A stretch of DNA of 24,403 nt from CAJQQY01 sp964352225 (GTDB lineage Bacteria; Bacteroidota; Bacteroidia; Chitinophagales; Saprospiraceae). The notes beneath the pieces were generated by a model that did not search any database, was not told the origin of the DNA, and saw only the letters and a list, made by a program, of their open reading frames with translations. The DNA lies in the NCBI GenBank assembly GCA_964352225.1, contig CAYGRM010000052.1, positions 1 through 24,403 of the forward strand, written 5' to 3'. Positions within the stretch are counted from its first letter, which is position 1. Each line of letters starts with the position of its first letter. Positions 1-6,650 of the stretch are shown here, one piece after another. A program made the translations under genes and the position numbers.

Positions 1-1
1 G

Positions 2-328
2 GAAGAAGAAGAAGTTTCTGCAAAACGAGGATTCCAGCAATTGGAAACAGCAAAGTATCAACTGGAAACAGATTTGGAAAAGGAAAAAGATTTGTATCAA
101 AGAGAAAAGTATCTGGAACGAATCAAGGAAGTTGAAACAGAAATGGATAAAGCTTTTGGAGGAAATGAAAAAAAGATTCAAGATTTGAAAGTGCAGATTC
201 TAGAATTGAGACAAGCGGATAGAATCAAGAATCAGGAAAAGCGGATCGAAGTAGAACGGAAGAATAGGGAAGGGGAGGAGGAGCCGACGAGGTTTAGTGG
301 AATTATAAAATACTTAATTCTTCATTAG
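2..328 (+). CDS. C-terminal part of a charged coiled-coil protein (5' end outside window)
   Basis: The frame is open from base 2, so the first leucine/ATG-like codon near base 41 is not the true start and the gene begins upstream. The visible 108 residues are almost all Glu, Lys, Gln, Arg and Leu in heptad-like order (for example LETDLEKEKDLYQREKYLE), which predicts a long coiled coil. The last 14 residues (TRFSGIIKYLILH) change character, as if the original C-terminus had been replaced. Such tails occur on relaxases, primases and other plasmid or phage proteins, but no catalytic motif is visible here, so the function is unknown. The stop overlaps the end of the converging HTH gene by 26 bases. 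Confidence 0.6.
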   Translation, partial: EEEEVSAKRGFQQLETAKYQLETDLEKEKDLYQREKYLERIKEVETEMDKAFGGNEKKIQDLKVQILELRQADRIKNQEKRIEVERKNREGEEEPTRFSGIIKYLILH

Positions 329-524
329 CTATACTGTAACCGTATGTAGTCATGATGCCAATAAAATCAGTTTCTCGATGCTTTGGAATTTGTCGATTCC
401 CACTAATTATTTTTTGCAAGTTACTTCGATTGATGTTAATTTCTTTTGCTAATCGATCTGGGCTTATTGCAGGGCGAATAGAAATGAAGAATCTAAAGTG
501 ATCGGAAGTGGTAATTGGTTTCAT
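303..524 (-). CDS. Small Cro/C1-like helix-turn-helix protein
   Basis: This 73-residue protein reads MKPITTSDHFRFF... I chose the ATG at 524 over an in-frame GTG at 539. Residues about 24-43 (SPDRLAKEININRSNLQKII) have the spacing of an XRE/Cro-type HTH: a first helix with Ala, a turn at NIN, and a recognition helix RSNLQKIISG. The rest is a short helical tail. Length and composition match the many single-domain HTH regulators on mobile elements. It points away from the PIN-domain gene, with a 90-bp divergent spacer containing the first attC-like half-site. It could therefore regulate that spacer, or it may mark the original chromosome side of the cassette insertion. The target is unknown. 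Confidence 0.6.
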   Translation of the reverse strand: MKPITTSDHFRFFISIRPAISPDRLAKEININRSNLQKIISGNRQIPKHRETDFIGIMTTYGYSIANEELSIL

Positions 525-582
525 AAATGAAATATACACAACTTTGACTACATTGTGATGTCGAAGATGTACATATAAACAA

Positions 583-592
583 GTTAGGTGGC
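583..592 (+). repeat. attC-like R' half-site opening cassette 1
   Basis: GTTAGGTGGC fits the integron core GTTRRRY in its first seven bases. It is the reverse complement, apart from one G-T pair at the crossover end, of GCCACCTAAT at 2508-2517 on the far side of the PIN gene. In integron cassettes the 5' end of a cassette pairs with its own R'' in the same way. No hairpin-forming second half is evident just upstream, so this position could be the original insertion (attI-like) point. Confidence 0.5.
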
Positions 593-614
593 ATTAAGAA
601 AAAAATAAAATAAA

Positions 615-2516
615 ATGAACGGATTTGATATTTTTAGAATTAATTGTTGGCTGGAAGACCTTGAAGACTATAACTATGAGACTTCTATTCTCGTAACTAC
701 CTTTGAATATCTTCTACATAAAAACAACATTGAGCAATCCAGAAAGGAAATCTACACATACATTACTAAAAATTTGGGTATTAAATTACAATTTCAAGAT
801 TTTACTGGATTTATTGACCAATCTGAAGATGTTGAATTAACCGCAATTGAAGATGACGTTCTTGTTAAACTAAAGAAAGCATCAATTCAAAAATTTAGAG
901 AAAGGTTTGAGAAATTCTCCATTGACAAGCATATAGAAAAGTTCAATGACTTAAAGCCGAAACCATCAGAATCAATTAAGGATATTTTACTCAAAAGCCT
1001 GTATATAAATATAAATTCTTTCGTTGTCACGGACTTGAAATCATTGATTTCTGAATCAGTCAAGTCAGAATTTGAACAAGATGAGATTGACCATTTCAAC
1101 GAATTTCTTGAATGGGATAACGAAGAAAAAAACAAAGCCATCTATTCCCTATTTGAAAAAGCAATAGAATTTGCAATCCTTACGTCAGGTAGAGGGATTT
1201 CTTCAATTTCAAAGGATATATTCATAAACAAGACATACTATCTTGATGCCAATGTAATAATTAGAGCTCTTGGTGTAGATGGTGAAGAAAGAGAAGAAAG
1301 TATTTTATCAGTTTTGGAATCTTGTAATCAGGATGGGATTAAATTTAAGATTGCAAAGTGTACATCTGATGAGCTCTATGGTATAATCAACAGGAGGAGT
1401 TCAGACATTAAGAAAAAAACGAATTCAGAGTCTGAAAAGATTCTTTCTTCCATAATAGATGAACTTCCATTGAACAATTCCTTTGAAACCGACTATTTAA
1501 AAAAGCGAAAAGCTGGAAGTGTTTCATCACCAAACAACTATCGTTTGAGCTTAGAACAAAAATTAGAAAGGTTTATAGATAAATTTTCTCTTACCGTCGA
1601 AGTTGTCAAGAATATTCGCACTACAGATATCACTCGAATGACGAACAAACTTTATGATGCAAAACAAAATAATTATAATAGAAGATACTATTTAAAGGGT
1701 GCAGCGTTAGTTGATGCCAAAAATATCTTACACGTTAGAAACATAAGAGAAAGCAACAATTATAATTATAAGGATATAAAATCTTTTTACCTGACAACAG
1801 ATGGAACATTAAATGAAATAATTGGAAAAGAAAATCCAGATGCCGTAAGTGAAACTATTTTGCCGTCTCAATTATTCCTTATCCATAATTCCTTTCATAA
1901 AACAACCACGCAGGAAGATTACAGAGATTTTATAAAATTTATCAAATTACGTAAGACAGATTTTAAACTTTCTGGCAATGAAGTATTCAATTACTTAGAG
2001 CAAATTAGGTCAGTAACTTCAGACCCAAAAGATATATCATCAAGTTTAAGAGCATATGCAAATTATAGGTTTCAGAACAGAGATAACTATAAAAAGAAAA
2101 CAGAAAAGATTATTCCAATTAAGGAATTTACAGCAACATTATTAGAACAGGAGTTGCAACAGTCTCGACAAATTACAGATGTTTATCAGAAGGCTCTTAA
2201 AGAAGGAATTGAAAAATTACCCAAGCTATTTAAAACTTCGTCCTACTTATCTTACGCAGTAGAATTGTTCATTCTTGTAATTGCAGCTATGATTCTATAT
2301 CTCATAAATAGGAATGCAACAACAATTCTCTATGTAATTTTGGGAATGTTAGGTTTCCGTATTATTCTTTTAGCCCTTAAAGATAAGTTTGGATTTCATA
2401 GATGGATAAGAAATGGAATTTTTAAACAATTGGCTAAAAGGACAAATTTTGCCAAAGTTCACAAGGATGATAGAACTTATAAAGAGGAGATAGAAAAAAT
2501 GAAGAACGCCACCTAA
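615..2516 (+). CDS. PIN-domain nuclease-like protein with C-terminal membrane hairpin
   Basis: This 633-residue protein has three visible parts. Residues 1-200 are helical and unrecognised. Residues about 205-425 resemble a PIN-like RNase domain: strand YYLDANVII with D211, an acidic SDEL with E253, LVDAKNI with D367 and FYLTTDGTL with D396, which would be the usual acidic metal-binding set. Residues 546-564 and 569-587 are two hydrophobic helices, followed by a basic cytoplasmic tail. I infer a membrane-anchored RNase. The isolated cassette-like context suggests a defence or toxin role, but no partner antitoxin is evident. The start is ATG at 615 after an A-rich leader with no Shine-Dalgarno. 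The stop codon lies inside the R'' arm of the following attC-like site, a compact arrangement expected for cassettes. The PIN call comes from motifs, not from a search. Confidence 0.7.
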   Translation: MNGFDIFRINCWLEDLEDYNYETSILVTTFEYLLHKNNIEQSRKEIYTYITKNLGIKLQFQDFTGFIDQSEDVELTAIEDDVLVKLKKASIQKFRERFEKFSIDKHIEKFNDLKPKPSESIKDILLKSLYININSFVVTDLKSLISESVKSEFEQDEIDHFNEFLEWDNEEKNKAIYSLFEKAIEFAILTSGRGISSISKDIFINKTYYLDANVIIRALGVDGEEREESILSVLESCNQDGIKFKIAKCTSDELYGIINRRSSDIKKKTNSESEKILSSIIDELPLNNSFETDYLKKRKAGSVSSPNNYRLSLEQKLERFIDKFSLTVEVVKNIRTTDITRMTNKLYDAKQNNYNRRYYLKGAALVDAKNILHVRNIRESNNYNYKDIKSFYLTTDGTLNEIIGKENPDAVSETILPSQLFLIHNSFHKTTTQEDYRDFIKFIKLRKTDFKLSGNEVFNYLEQIRSVTSDPKDISSSLRAYANYRFQNRDNYKKKTEKIIPIKEFTATLLEQELQQSRQITDVYQKALKEGIEKLPKLFKTSSYLSYAVELFILVIAAMILYLINRNATTILYVILGMLGFRIILLALKDKFGFHRWIRNGIFKQLAKRTNFAKVHKDDRTYKEEIEKMKNAT

Positions 2517-2580
2517 TAAAGGCTAAAATGCCAATAGCCTCCATTCGTCGGCTACTGCATTTAGCCAAATCGTTACAGGC
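2508..2580 (+). repeat. attC-like site 1 between cassettes 1 and 2
   Basis: The order is GCCACCTAAT (2508-2517, R''), an imperfect hairpin, then GTTACAGGC (2572-2580, R' of the next cassette). Hairpin arms are 2521-2539 (GGCTAAAATGCCAATAGCC) and 2550-2566 (GGCTACTGCATTTAGCC). They pair with one or two unpaired bases on one side, like the extrahelical bases of integron attC sites, around a 10-base loop. R'' matches the cassette's own 5' end at 583, and GTTACAGGC matches GCCTGTAAT after the next gene. R' departs from strict GTTRRRY beyond GTTA. Length is 73 bp, within the usual attC range. Confidence 0.6.
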
Positions 2581-2600
2581 AATCAAAAAAAAACACACGA

Positions 2601-3671
2601 ATGACGAATTACCAAGATATACTATACGAATATGAGGAATTAAAGAAACAGGGACGAGATTTAACCTTTATGGAAATTTGTCGTTACCCAGGTTCAAGAT
2701 TTGAAGAAGTTTGTTCTAGAGTTCTAAGATATTTTTTCGATCCAGAGAATAAGCATGACCTCAACACTTTGATGCTAGAAGCCTTCTTTGAGACTTTAAA
2801 TATAAAACCACCTTCTGACTTTGCAGATGTTTATATTGAGATTGAACAGTATGCCACGAATAAAAGGATAGATATGATTATTGAAGGTCCTGATTTCGTA
2901 GTAGGAATTGAGAACAAAATATTTGCACCCCTAGATAATAATTTATCCCTTTATAGAAAAAAAGTAAAGGCATATGGAAAAAAGGAAATGTCTACCTTTT
3001 GTGTTGTTCTGACTTTGAGAAGCTTGTCAATAGATGAAAAATTGAAAGCAACTTCTAATAATTTTAAAGTTGTTAAATATTTAGACTTTTTCAAAAATGT
3101 TAAAAATAAACTAAGTAGTCATACAGAAAGTGAACCGATAATATATTTAAATGACTTCATAAAGACCCTTGAAAAATTAATTAATAATAACATGGATACT
3201 AATCAAATTGAATTCTTTAAAGGAAACTCAAAAGAAATCGAGAAACTTTTGCAAGATTACAATCAATATAAAAAGTCAATAAGTAAAAAACAAATTTCTA
3301 AGATTGCATATATTCATTCAGAAATTAAGAAAAGAACAAATGCTAAGTGGGAAATCTATCAAAAATTTGATCTATGGATAAAAGCACGTAACGAGCATAA
3401 TGAGTTAGGAATAGAATCATGGTTTATCGAAGATTCATCTTCCCCGATTGCAATTTTTAGAATAATGTTTGTTTCATGGAGAAGAAAGGACTGGGATAAA
3501 TTCCAAGATGAAGTAAATAAACACATTACTAAAGGTAAGTCTAAACGGAATGGGTCTAAAGATTTCATGATCTACAAAGACATTTACAACCCAAATGATG
3601 ATGATATATTAAATGAGTTGAAAAAAGCATTCTCAATTTTAAACCAAATAGTAAATAAAGAAAGCCTGTAA
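2601..3671 (+). CDS. PD-(D/E)XK nuclease family protein (PDDEXK_4-like)
   Basis: This 356-residue protein begins with a segment like the N-terminus of PDDEXK_4 proteins: SRFEEVCSRVLRYFFDPENK, then HDLNTLMLEAFF (residues about 32-65). The catalytic core follows: KRIDMII with D91, then VGIENKI with E104 and K106, then a helix with NNLSLYRKKV in place of the usual Q-x-x-x-Y. This is the D...ExK metal-binding signature of restriction-type nucleases. The C-terminal half (residues 190-356) is helical and basic and may bind DNA or a partner. Members of this family occur in restriction and phage-defence loci. No methyltransferase is adjacent, so a solo defence nuclease is likely. The gene lies between two attC-like sites, and its TAA stop is part of the R'' arm. 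Confidence 0.75.
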   Translation: MTNYQDILYEYEELKKQGRDLTFMEICRYPGSRFEEVCSRVLRYFFDPENKHDLNTLMLEAFFETLNIKPPSDFADVYIEIEQYATNKRIDMIIEGPDFVVGIENKIFAPLDNNLSLYRKKVKAYGKKEMSTFCVVLTLRSLSIDEKLKATSNNFKVVKYLDFFKNVKNKLSSHTESEPIIYLNDFIKTLEKLINNNMDTNQIEFFKGNSKEIEKLLQDYNQYKKSISKKQISKIAYIHSEIKKRTNAKWEIYQKFDLWIKARNEHNELGIESWFIEDSSSPIAIFRIMFVSWRRKDWDKFQDEVNKHITKGKSKRNGSKDFMIYKDIYNPNDDDILNELKKAFSILNQIVNKESL

Positions 3672-3722
3672 TATTAAGGCCTGATAGCCGTGGCAACGCC
3701 CGACGATCAGGCCTTGTTGAAC
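3664..3722 (+). repeat. attC-like site 2 closing cassette 2
   Basis: GCCTGTAAT (3664-3672) pairs with GTTACAGGC at the start of this cassette (2572-2580). It is followed by a perfect 10-bp stem AAGGCCTGAT / ATCAGGCCTT (3676-3685 and 3706-3715) with a 20-base loop. The site ends in GTTGAAC (3716-3722), an exact GTTRRRY core. No matching GTTCAA-type R'' is found after the next gene, so the array appears to end here. The hairpin directly after a stop codon could also serve as a weak terminator, although no T tract follows. Confidence 0.6.
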
Positions 3723-3823
3723 GAAGCGGGGTCACAAATGAAGTATGCGTTTTCAATAAATAAATCTGTAATAAATTGAGGTAGATTCTTTGATCAGAAT
3801 CATTAGAAACAAAAACAAAAAAA

Positions 3824-3852
3824 GAGAATCGAGTTCATGGAACTAGTTTCTC
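3824..3852 (+). promoter_or_regulatory. Hairpin upstream of the small membrane-protein gene
   Basis: GAGAA at the left and TTCTC at the right enclose an inner pair AGTTC/GAACT, forming a two-part stem about 40 bases before the ATG at 3892. A second short inverted repeat, GATTCT/AGAATC, lies at 3784-3801. These sit in the gene-free spacer after the last attC-like site. They could be protein-binding sites or RNA hairpins; the sequence does not decide. Confidence 0.35.
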
Positions 3853-3863
3853 AGGAATCATAA

Positions 3864-3894
3864 AGTATTTAATTATCACAAAATAAATTTCATG
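3864..3894 (+). repeat. Shared 5' leader, copy 1 (before the membrane-protein gene)
   Basis: AGTATTTAATTATCACAAAA and the following AATAAATTTCATG precede the ATG at 3892. The same leader, with one substitution and an added AT before the start, precedes the HTH gene at 4376. There is no Shine-Dalgarno, so the repeat probably carries the translation-initiation or operator signal. Confidence 0.6.
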
Positions 3895-4347
3895 GAAGAT
3901 TTTATAAAAGAAGTTGGTTCTATTTATTGGTGGATTTCTGTAGTTCTGGTTGGTTTGATTCTTAGTGTTTCTGCGAATCTTATTACTAAAAAATTGGATT
4001 CCTATAGTAGCAAAAGATCGAAACAAAGAAGAGAGGAAAAAGAGAAAAGAGAACGAGAGGATTTAGATAGAATTTCAGAAATAAGAGGAAGTGATTTAGA
4101 AAAAATATTGCAGAGTTCTAATATTCTTTTTCAAGAAATTCAATTAATAAAATATATATCATTAGCTATACTCGCAATACTAATGCCTACCTTTTGGAAT
4201 TCGCAAGAAACAACGGATATCTATGACGCCATAGTAAAATTATTTTTTGGATTAATGTTTCTCTTTGCTGCGACAGGAGCTTATAAAACTATTAGTAAGA
4301 CTGAAAAGGAAAGACATATTTTTACAAAAGGAATAGAAGAAGAATAG
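3892..4347 (+). CDS. Small integral membrane protein with three predicted helices
   Basis: This 151-residue protein has hydrophobic segments at residues 11-31, 86-101 and 114-132. Residues 41-60, between the first two, are a very basic/acidic stretch rich in Lys, Arg and Glu (KRSKQRREEKEKREREDLDR), probably a cytoplasmic helix. No family is recognised. It is followed at 29 bp by a small HTH gene, and both genes share a nearly identical leader of about 31 bp. The leader of the second begins inside the stop codon of this one, so the two may be regulated together. A role in an abortive-infection or plasmid-maintenance system is possible but only a guess. Confidence 0.6.
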   Translation: MEDFIKEVGSIYWWISVVLVGLILSVSANLITKKLDSYSSKRSKQRREEKEKREREDLDRISEIRGSDLEKILQSSNILFQEIQLIKYISLAILAILMPTFWNSQETTDIYDAIVKLFFGLMFLFAATGAYKTISKTEKERHIFTKGIEEE

Positions 4348-4378
4348 TATTTAATAATCACAAAATAAATTTCATATG
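4346..4378 (+). repeat. Shared 5' leader, copy 2 (before the HTH gene)
   Basis: This direct copy of the leader at 3864-3894 overlaps the TAG stop of the membrane-protein gene at 4345-4347. The near identity over about 30 bases, between genes that are unrelated in sequence, indicates a duplicated or strongly conserved regulatory leader. Confidence 0.6.
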
Positions 4379-4648
4379 TCAGAGACACGAACACCAATGC
4401 AGATAAAGCGAGAATTAAAAGCAAGAGTTAAGGAATTGAAACCACTTTTACCAAGAGGAACGGCTCAGGAAGTTGCAAAAAAATGGAACCTCTCAGATAC
4501 TTATGTTTATGATGTCATGGCTTCCAGAAGATGGGATTTGAATGTAATAGAATCGTTGATTTCGATTGGTGAGAAAAATCTGAAACGTGCAATTAATGCA
4601 GAACAAAAACTAGGAAAGATTCTAGAAAAAAATAAAGCGGCTAAATGA
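4376..4648 (+). CDS. Small helix-turn-helix DNA-binding protein
   Basis: This 90-residue, strongly basic protein has an HTH at residues about 28-53: GTAQEVAKKWNLSDTYVYDV, followed by MASRRWDLNVIESL. The pattern of a helix with a small residue, a turn (NLS) and a recognition helix is typical of short regulators carried by Bacteroidota mobile elements. The last 25 residues are Lys-rich and helical. It follows the membrane-protein gene with the same leader. It could autoregulate the pair, but no operator can be defined from one window. Confidence 0.6.
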   Translation: MSETRTPMQIKRELKARVKELKPLLPRGTAQEVAKKWNLSDTYVYDVMASRRWDLNVIESLISIGEKNLKRAINAEQKLGKILEKNKAAK

Positions 4649-4673
4649 TTTTGAAAAATCAAGAAACCGCTTT
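4634..4673 (+). terminator. Possible terminator after the HTH gene
   Basis: AAAGCGG (4634-4640) pairs with CCGCTTT (4667-4673), with inner GATTTT/AAAATC-like pairing possible. The stem overlaps the stop codon, and only a poor T tract follows, so termination would be weak. Confidence 0.3.
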
Positions 4674-4758
4674 CACTAAAAATTAAGCGTTGCAAATCTA
4701 CGCCTATTTTGTATTTAAACCAATATTATAATAACTTTGAAGCAAAAAGTAAAAACTC

Positions 4759-4980
4759 ATGACTAAATTAAATTGCAACTCAGAACTTTTTGATTTGATA
4801 GCTGAAATTCAAATTGAAATTGCAGAATCTACAGGTTTAAATGTTAGCATGGAAGATGCATTATTGCTTCGACTAAAGAGCCTTAAAAATGGGAAGAAAG
4901 AAAATCAAGGAAACTGGAATCAAGACAGAAATTCGAGAAGATCTATTTGTGAAAGTCACGAAGACAGAAAAAGGAGTTAA
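4759..4980 (+). CDS. Small hypothetical protein, possibly frameshifted into the next frame
   Basis: This is a 73-residue product. Residues 1-46 (MTKLNCNSELFDLIAEIQIE...) look like a normal amphipathic helical protein, but the remainder is polar and low in hydrophobics, as expected of an out-of-frame read. A second open frame starting at 4889 covers this last part and has natural-looking composition. Either the two genes truly overlap by 92 bases, or a one-base indel near the A run at 4885-4888 split a single protein of about 100 residues. No family is recognised. Confidence 0.45.
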   Translation: MTKLNCNSELFDLIAEIQIEIAESTGLNVSMEDALLLRLKSLKNGKKENQGNWNQDRNSRRSICESHEDRKRS

Positions 4981-5059
4981 GACAGAAATTCAACCTTTCA
5001 TTTTCAAAATATTGGGAGTAAAGCCTAAGAAAAATAGTTCCTTTGAACCTTTCGATTAG
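4889..5059 (+). CDS. Small basic hypothetical protein (56 aa)
   Basis: The start ATG is at 4889 (MGRKKIKETGIKTEIRED...) and the stop TAG at 5057-5059. The product is Lys-rich with alternating hydrophobics (DLFVKVTKTEKGVKTEIQPF), suggesting a small beta-strand protein. It overlaps the preceding frame by 92 bases and is closed by a strong terminator three bases downstream, which supports it as the real last gene of this unit. It could instead be the C-terminal half of the preceding gene after a frameshift. Confidence 0.5.
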   Translation: MGRKKIKETGIKTEIREDLFVKVTKTEKGVKTEIQPFIFKILGVKPKKNSSFEPFD

Positions 5060-5061
5060 AA

Positions 5062-5105
5062 AACAAAAAACCCGATTCAATTAGTTTTGAATCGGGTTTT
5101 TTGTT
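5062..5105. terminator. Strong bidirectional Rho-independent terminator
   Basis: There is a perfect 19-bp inverted repeat (AACAAAAAACCCGATTCAA and its complement) around a 6-base loop TTAGTT. The stem carries an A run on one side and a T run on the other, so it can terminate transcription from either strand. It closes the small-gene unit and borders the large inverted repeat that starts about 14 bp later. Confidence 0.85.
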
Positions 5106-5118
5106 TCTAGTTTTTGAA

Positions 5119-5710
5119 AGTAAAATCTTTGAATCTACAAGCGCCGAAAGCGTGAGTTTAGGATTTAGTGTTCAAGCCAAAAAGCGAAAGGCAGCGACTC
5201 TGTAAAACTGAAAGAAAAGCTTTCCTATCCGTTCATCAGCAGCTTCATTATTCCATTCATTCAGGTGTCAGATTGGAAGCTGTTTTTTGCTTTACTCAAA
5301 TCCATTTACAGCTTCATTCCGTTCCTCCATTCAGCCGTAACGCGCACAGCATCCAATCTTCCACCTTCACTCATTCCATAACTTCAGCAGCTTCTCTCAC
5401 GCTCGTGAGTAGCTTCATTCCGTTCCTCCATTCAGCCACTCACCAACCAAACGCGCTCCTACTTTCAGACAAACATTTCCCTTTAATTCTTAAAATGTGC
5501 TTTCCTTCATACAGACTTCTGCGCTCTATCATCTGCGACTGTGCACAGCTGTAATTTTCTGTCATGCTTCGCTCGCCAGAAAAATTCCACCTGCACACAT
5601 TCGCATCTGAGATAGCGTAGAAGTCTGCATTCAGTCAGCAATCCTAAAAAGTGCTAGTTTATTTTTAGGTGTTTTTTCAAAACTTCTTTTATGTTTTGTC
5701 CTCACTTCTC
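5119..5710 (+). repeat. Left arm of a large inverted repeat
   Basis: About 590 bp is homologous in inverted orientation to 8231-8663. Shared blocks, in order, include AGTAAAAT, ACAAGCGCCGAAAG, CGAAAGGCAGCGACTCTG, CGTTCATCAGCAGC, CAGCTGTAATTTTCTGTCAT, CCACCTGCACACATTC and AGGTGTTTTTTCAAAACTTC. The left arm is longer because of about 130 extra bases near 5249-5390. It contains a 27-bp internal direct repeat (5310-5336 and 5411-5437, starting AGCTTCATTCCGTTCC). An open frame crosses the arm (5168-5554), but its Ser/His/Phe-rich translation and conservation at the DNA level on both strands argue against coding. Confidence 0.85.
5310..5437 (+). repeat. 27-bp direct repeat inside the left arm
   Basis: The 27 bases at 5310-5336 recur exactly at 5411-5437, beginning AGCTTCATTCCGTTCC and ending CAGCC. 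In the right arm two weaker versions of the same word occur. A duplication or replication slippage between these words would explain why the left arm is longer than the right. Confidence 0.8.
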
Positions 5711-5733
5711 AGTCAGTCCTGAGATCCGAATTT

Positions 5734-6138
5734 TTAGAAAAGCTTTGTAGCTGGAGCCGTGTATCTGAGTTTTCCAGTACTAAATTTCTCGTATAATGGT
5801 TTTCCAGCTTTTTCGGTTTGTGTTGCTGTGAATCCAGTTCCTCCGGTTCTTTCGTTTCCTGTGTAGAGTGCCAGGGTTACCTCTGCCAGTTTCACCAGTT
5901 CGATATTTCGGATTAGTGGCGCTTGCTTTGGATGGTGTTTTTCGTAGTCGGGTTTTAGTACCTGAGTTTTGATTCCATTTTCAGCGGCCCAGTTTTGGGC
6001 TAGAGTATCAGCGCCTTTTGCACCTCCATGTAAGAGCATTGTTATTTTTTGCCCTTCTCTGGTTTCTAGTTCTTGGATTGCCTGTTTCACCGTTTCATAG
6101 TTGGTGAGTTTTCGGCTTCCTGTGATTAGTAATTTCAT
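5734..6138 (-). CDS. DUF2493 / YspA-type SLOG domain protein
   Basis: This 134-residue protein starts MKLLITGSRKLTNYETVKQA, the Rossmann-like opening of the DUF2493 family. Residues 37-44 are HGGAKGAD, the conserved nucleotide-binding glycine motif. Residues 77-78 (RN) and 99-104 (GGTGFT) occupy the positions where the family has its second conserved arginine and its Gly/Thr motif. SLOG proteins bind nucleotide-derived ligands, and DUF2493 members are frequent on phages and plasmids, where they are suspected of sensing or cleaving nucleotides. It is the only minus-strand gene of the segment. It ends 24 bp inside the left inverted-repeat arm and is divergent from the gene at 6360, across a 220-bp AT-rich spacer. 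Confidence 0.8.
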   Translation of the reverse strand: MKLLITGSRKLTNYETVKQAIQELETREGQKITMLLHGGAKGADTLAQNWAAENGIKTQVLKPDYEKHHPKQAPLIRNIELVKLAEVTLALYTGNERTGGTGFTATQTEKAGKPLYEKFSTGKLRYTAPATKLF

Positions 6139-6359
6139 GTTTCTAAGTTACGCATTAATTGTATTTTATTCTAGTTTTGGTTTCCTTTTTTGGTATATAA
6201 TTTTTTGTTATATGTTGCAGATATTAGGAACATATTAGCGAAAAAAAAAGATGAAAAAAGGGTACTAAATATTCTCTTTTTTCTCGCATTGTTTGTATAT
6301 TTACATATCGGAAGTAAGGAAATAATTACTTCTTTTTAATCACTAAATCTTAAGCAAAA
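6139..6359. promoter_or_regulatory. Divergent AT-rich promoter spacer with a hairpin before the 6360 gene
   Basis: This spacer must carry promoters for both flanking genes. On the plus strand TATATTTAC (6295-6303) is close to the Bacteroidota -7 element TAnnTTTG. GAAGTAA (6311-6317) and TTACTTC (6326-6332) form a 7-bp stem followed directly by five T. This small terminator-like hairpin stands just before the shared leader and would suit attenuation. The promoter call is tentative. Confidence 0.35.
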
Positions 6360-6362
6360 ATG
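6333..6362 (+). repeat. Shared 5' leader, copy 1 (6360 gene)
   Basis: TTTTTAATCACTAAATCTTA followed by AGCAAAAATG is repeated at 7036-7066 with a single substitution before the ATG. Both copies follow a hairpin. The leader is the only similarity between the two genes. It resembles, in TTTAAT..TCAC.AAAT, the leader pair at 3864 and 4346. Confidence 0.7.
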
Positions 6363-6650
6363 AATTTACACAACCACAACCGACGCCAAGTTGGCGAGCA
6401 TGTTACAGACTTTGAACATGAACTATTCGCTGAGCAGCTAAAGCAAGATAAGCGAGAAATGAGACTAGGTTCTCAGATTACTAAATCAATTACATTACTT
6501 CATTCTATCAGCGGTCAATCTTCAACTATGATTTTGAAACTTGAAGACAATCCAATGATAGTACATGAGCAGTATCAATTTTGGAAACAGCTATCAGAAT
6601 TAAGAAATAAGTTGGATGATTTAGAAGCCGACTTTTTTAAGCATCATTGA
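6360..6650 (+). CDS. Hypothetical helical protein (96 aa)
   Basis: The protein starts MNLHNHNRRQVGEHVTDFEHE. It is almost entirely helical and polar, with a predicted coiled C-terminal helix (QYQFWKQLSELRNKLDDLEA). Several His residues occur at both ends. No family is recognised. It shares its leader with the 235-aa gene at 7064, so the two may be co-expressed although about 410 bp of palindrome-rich DNA separates them. Length and composition are typical of small plasmid or phage accessory proteins. Confidence 0.5.
   Translation: MNLHNHNRRQVGEHVTDFEHELFAEQLKQDKREMRLGSQITKSITLLHSISGQSSTMILKLEDNPMIVHEQYQFWKQLSELRNKLDDLEADFFKHH

Noticed and set aside
2..328. Relaxase C-terminus
   Set aside because: The coiled-coil composition would fit, but no HUH or other catalytic motif is in the visible part, so the name is not justified.
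5168..5554. 128-aa open frame rich in Ser, His and Phe
   Set aside because: It lies wholly inside the left inverted-repeat arm. The right arm keeps the DNA but not this frame, and the composition is not protein-like.
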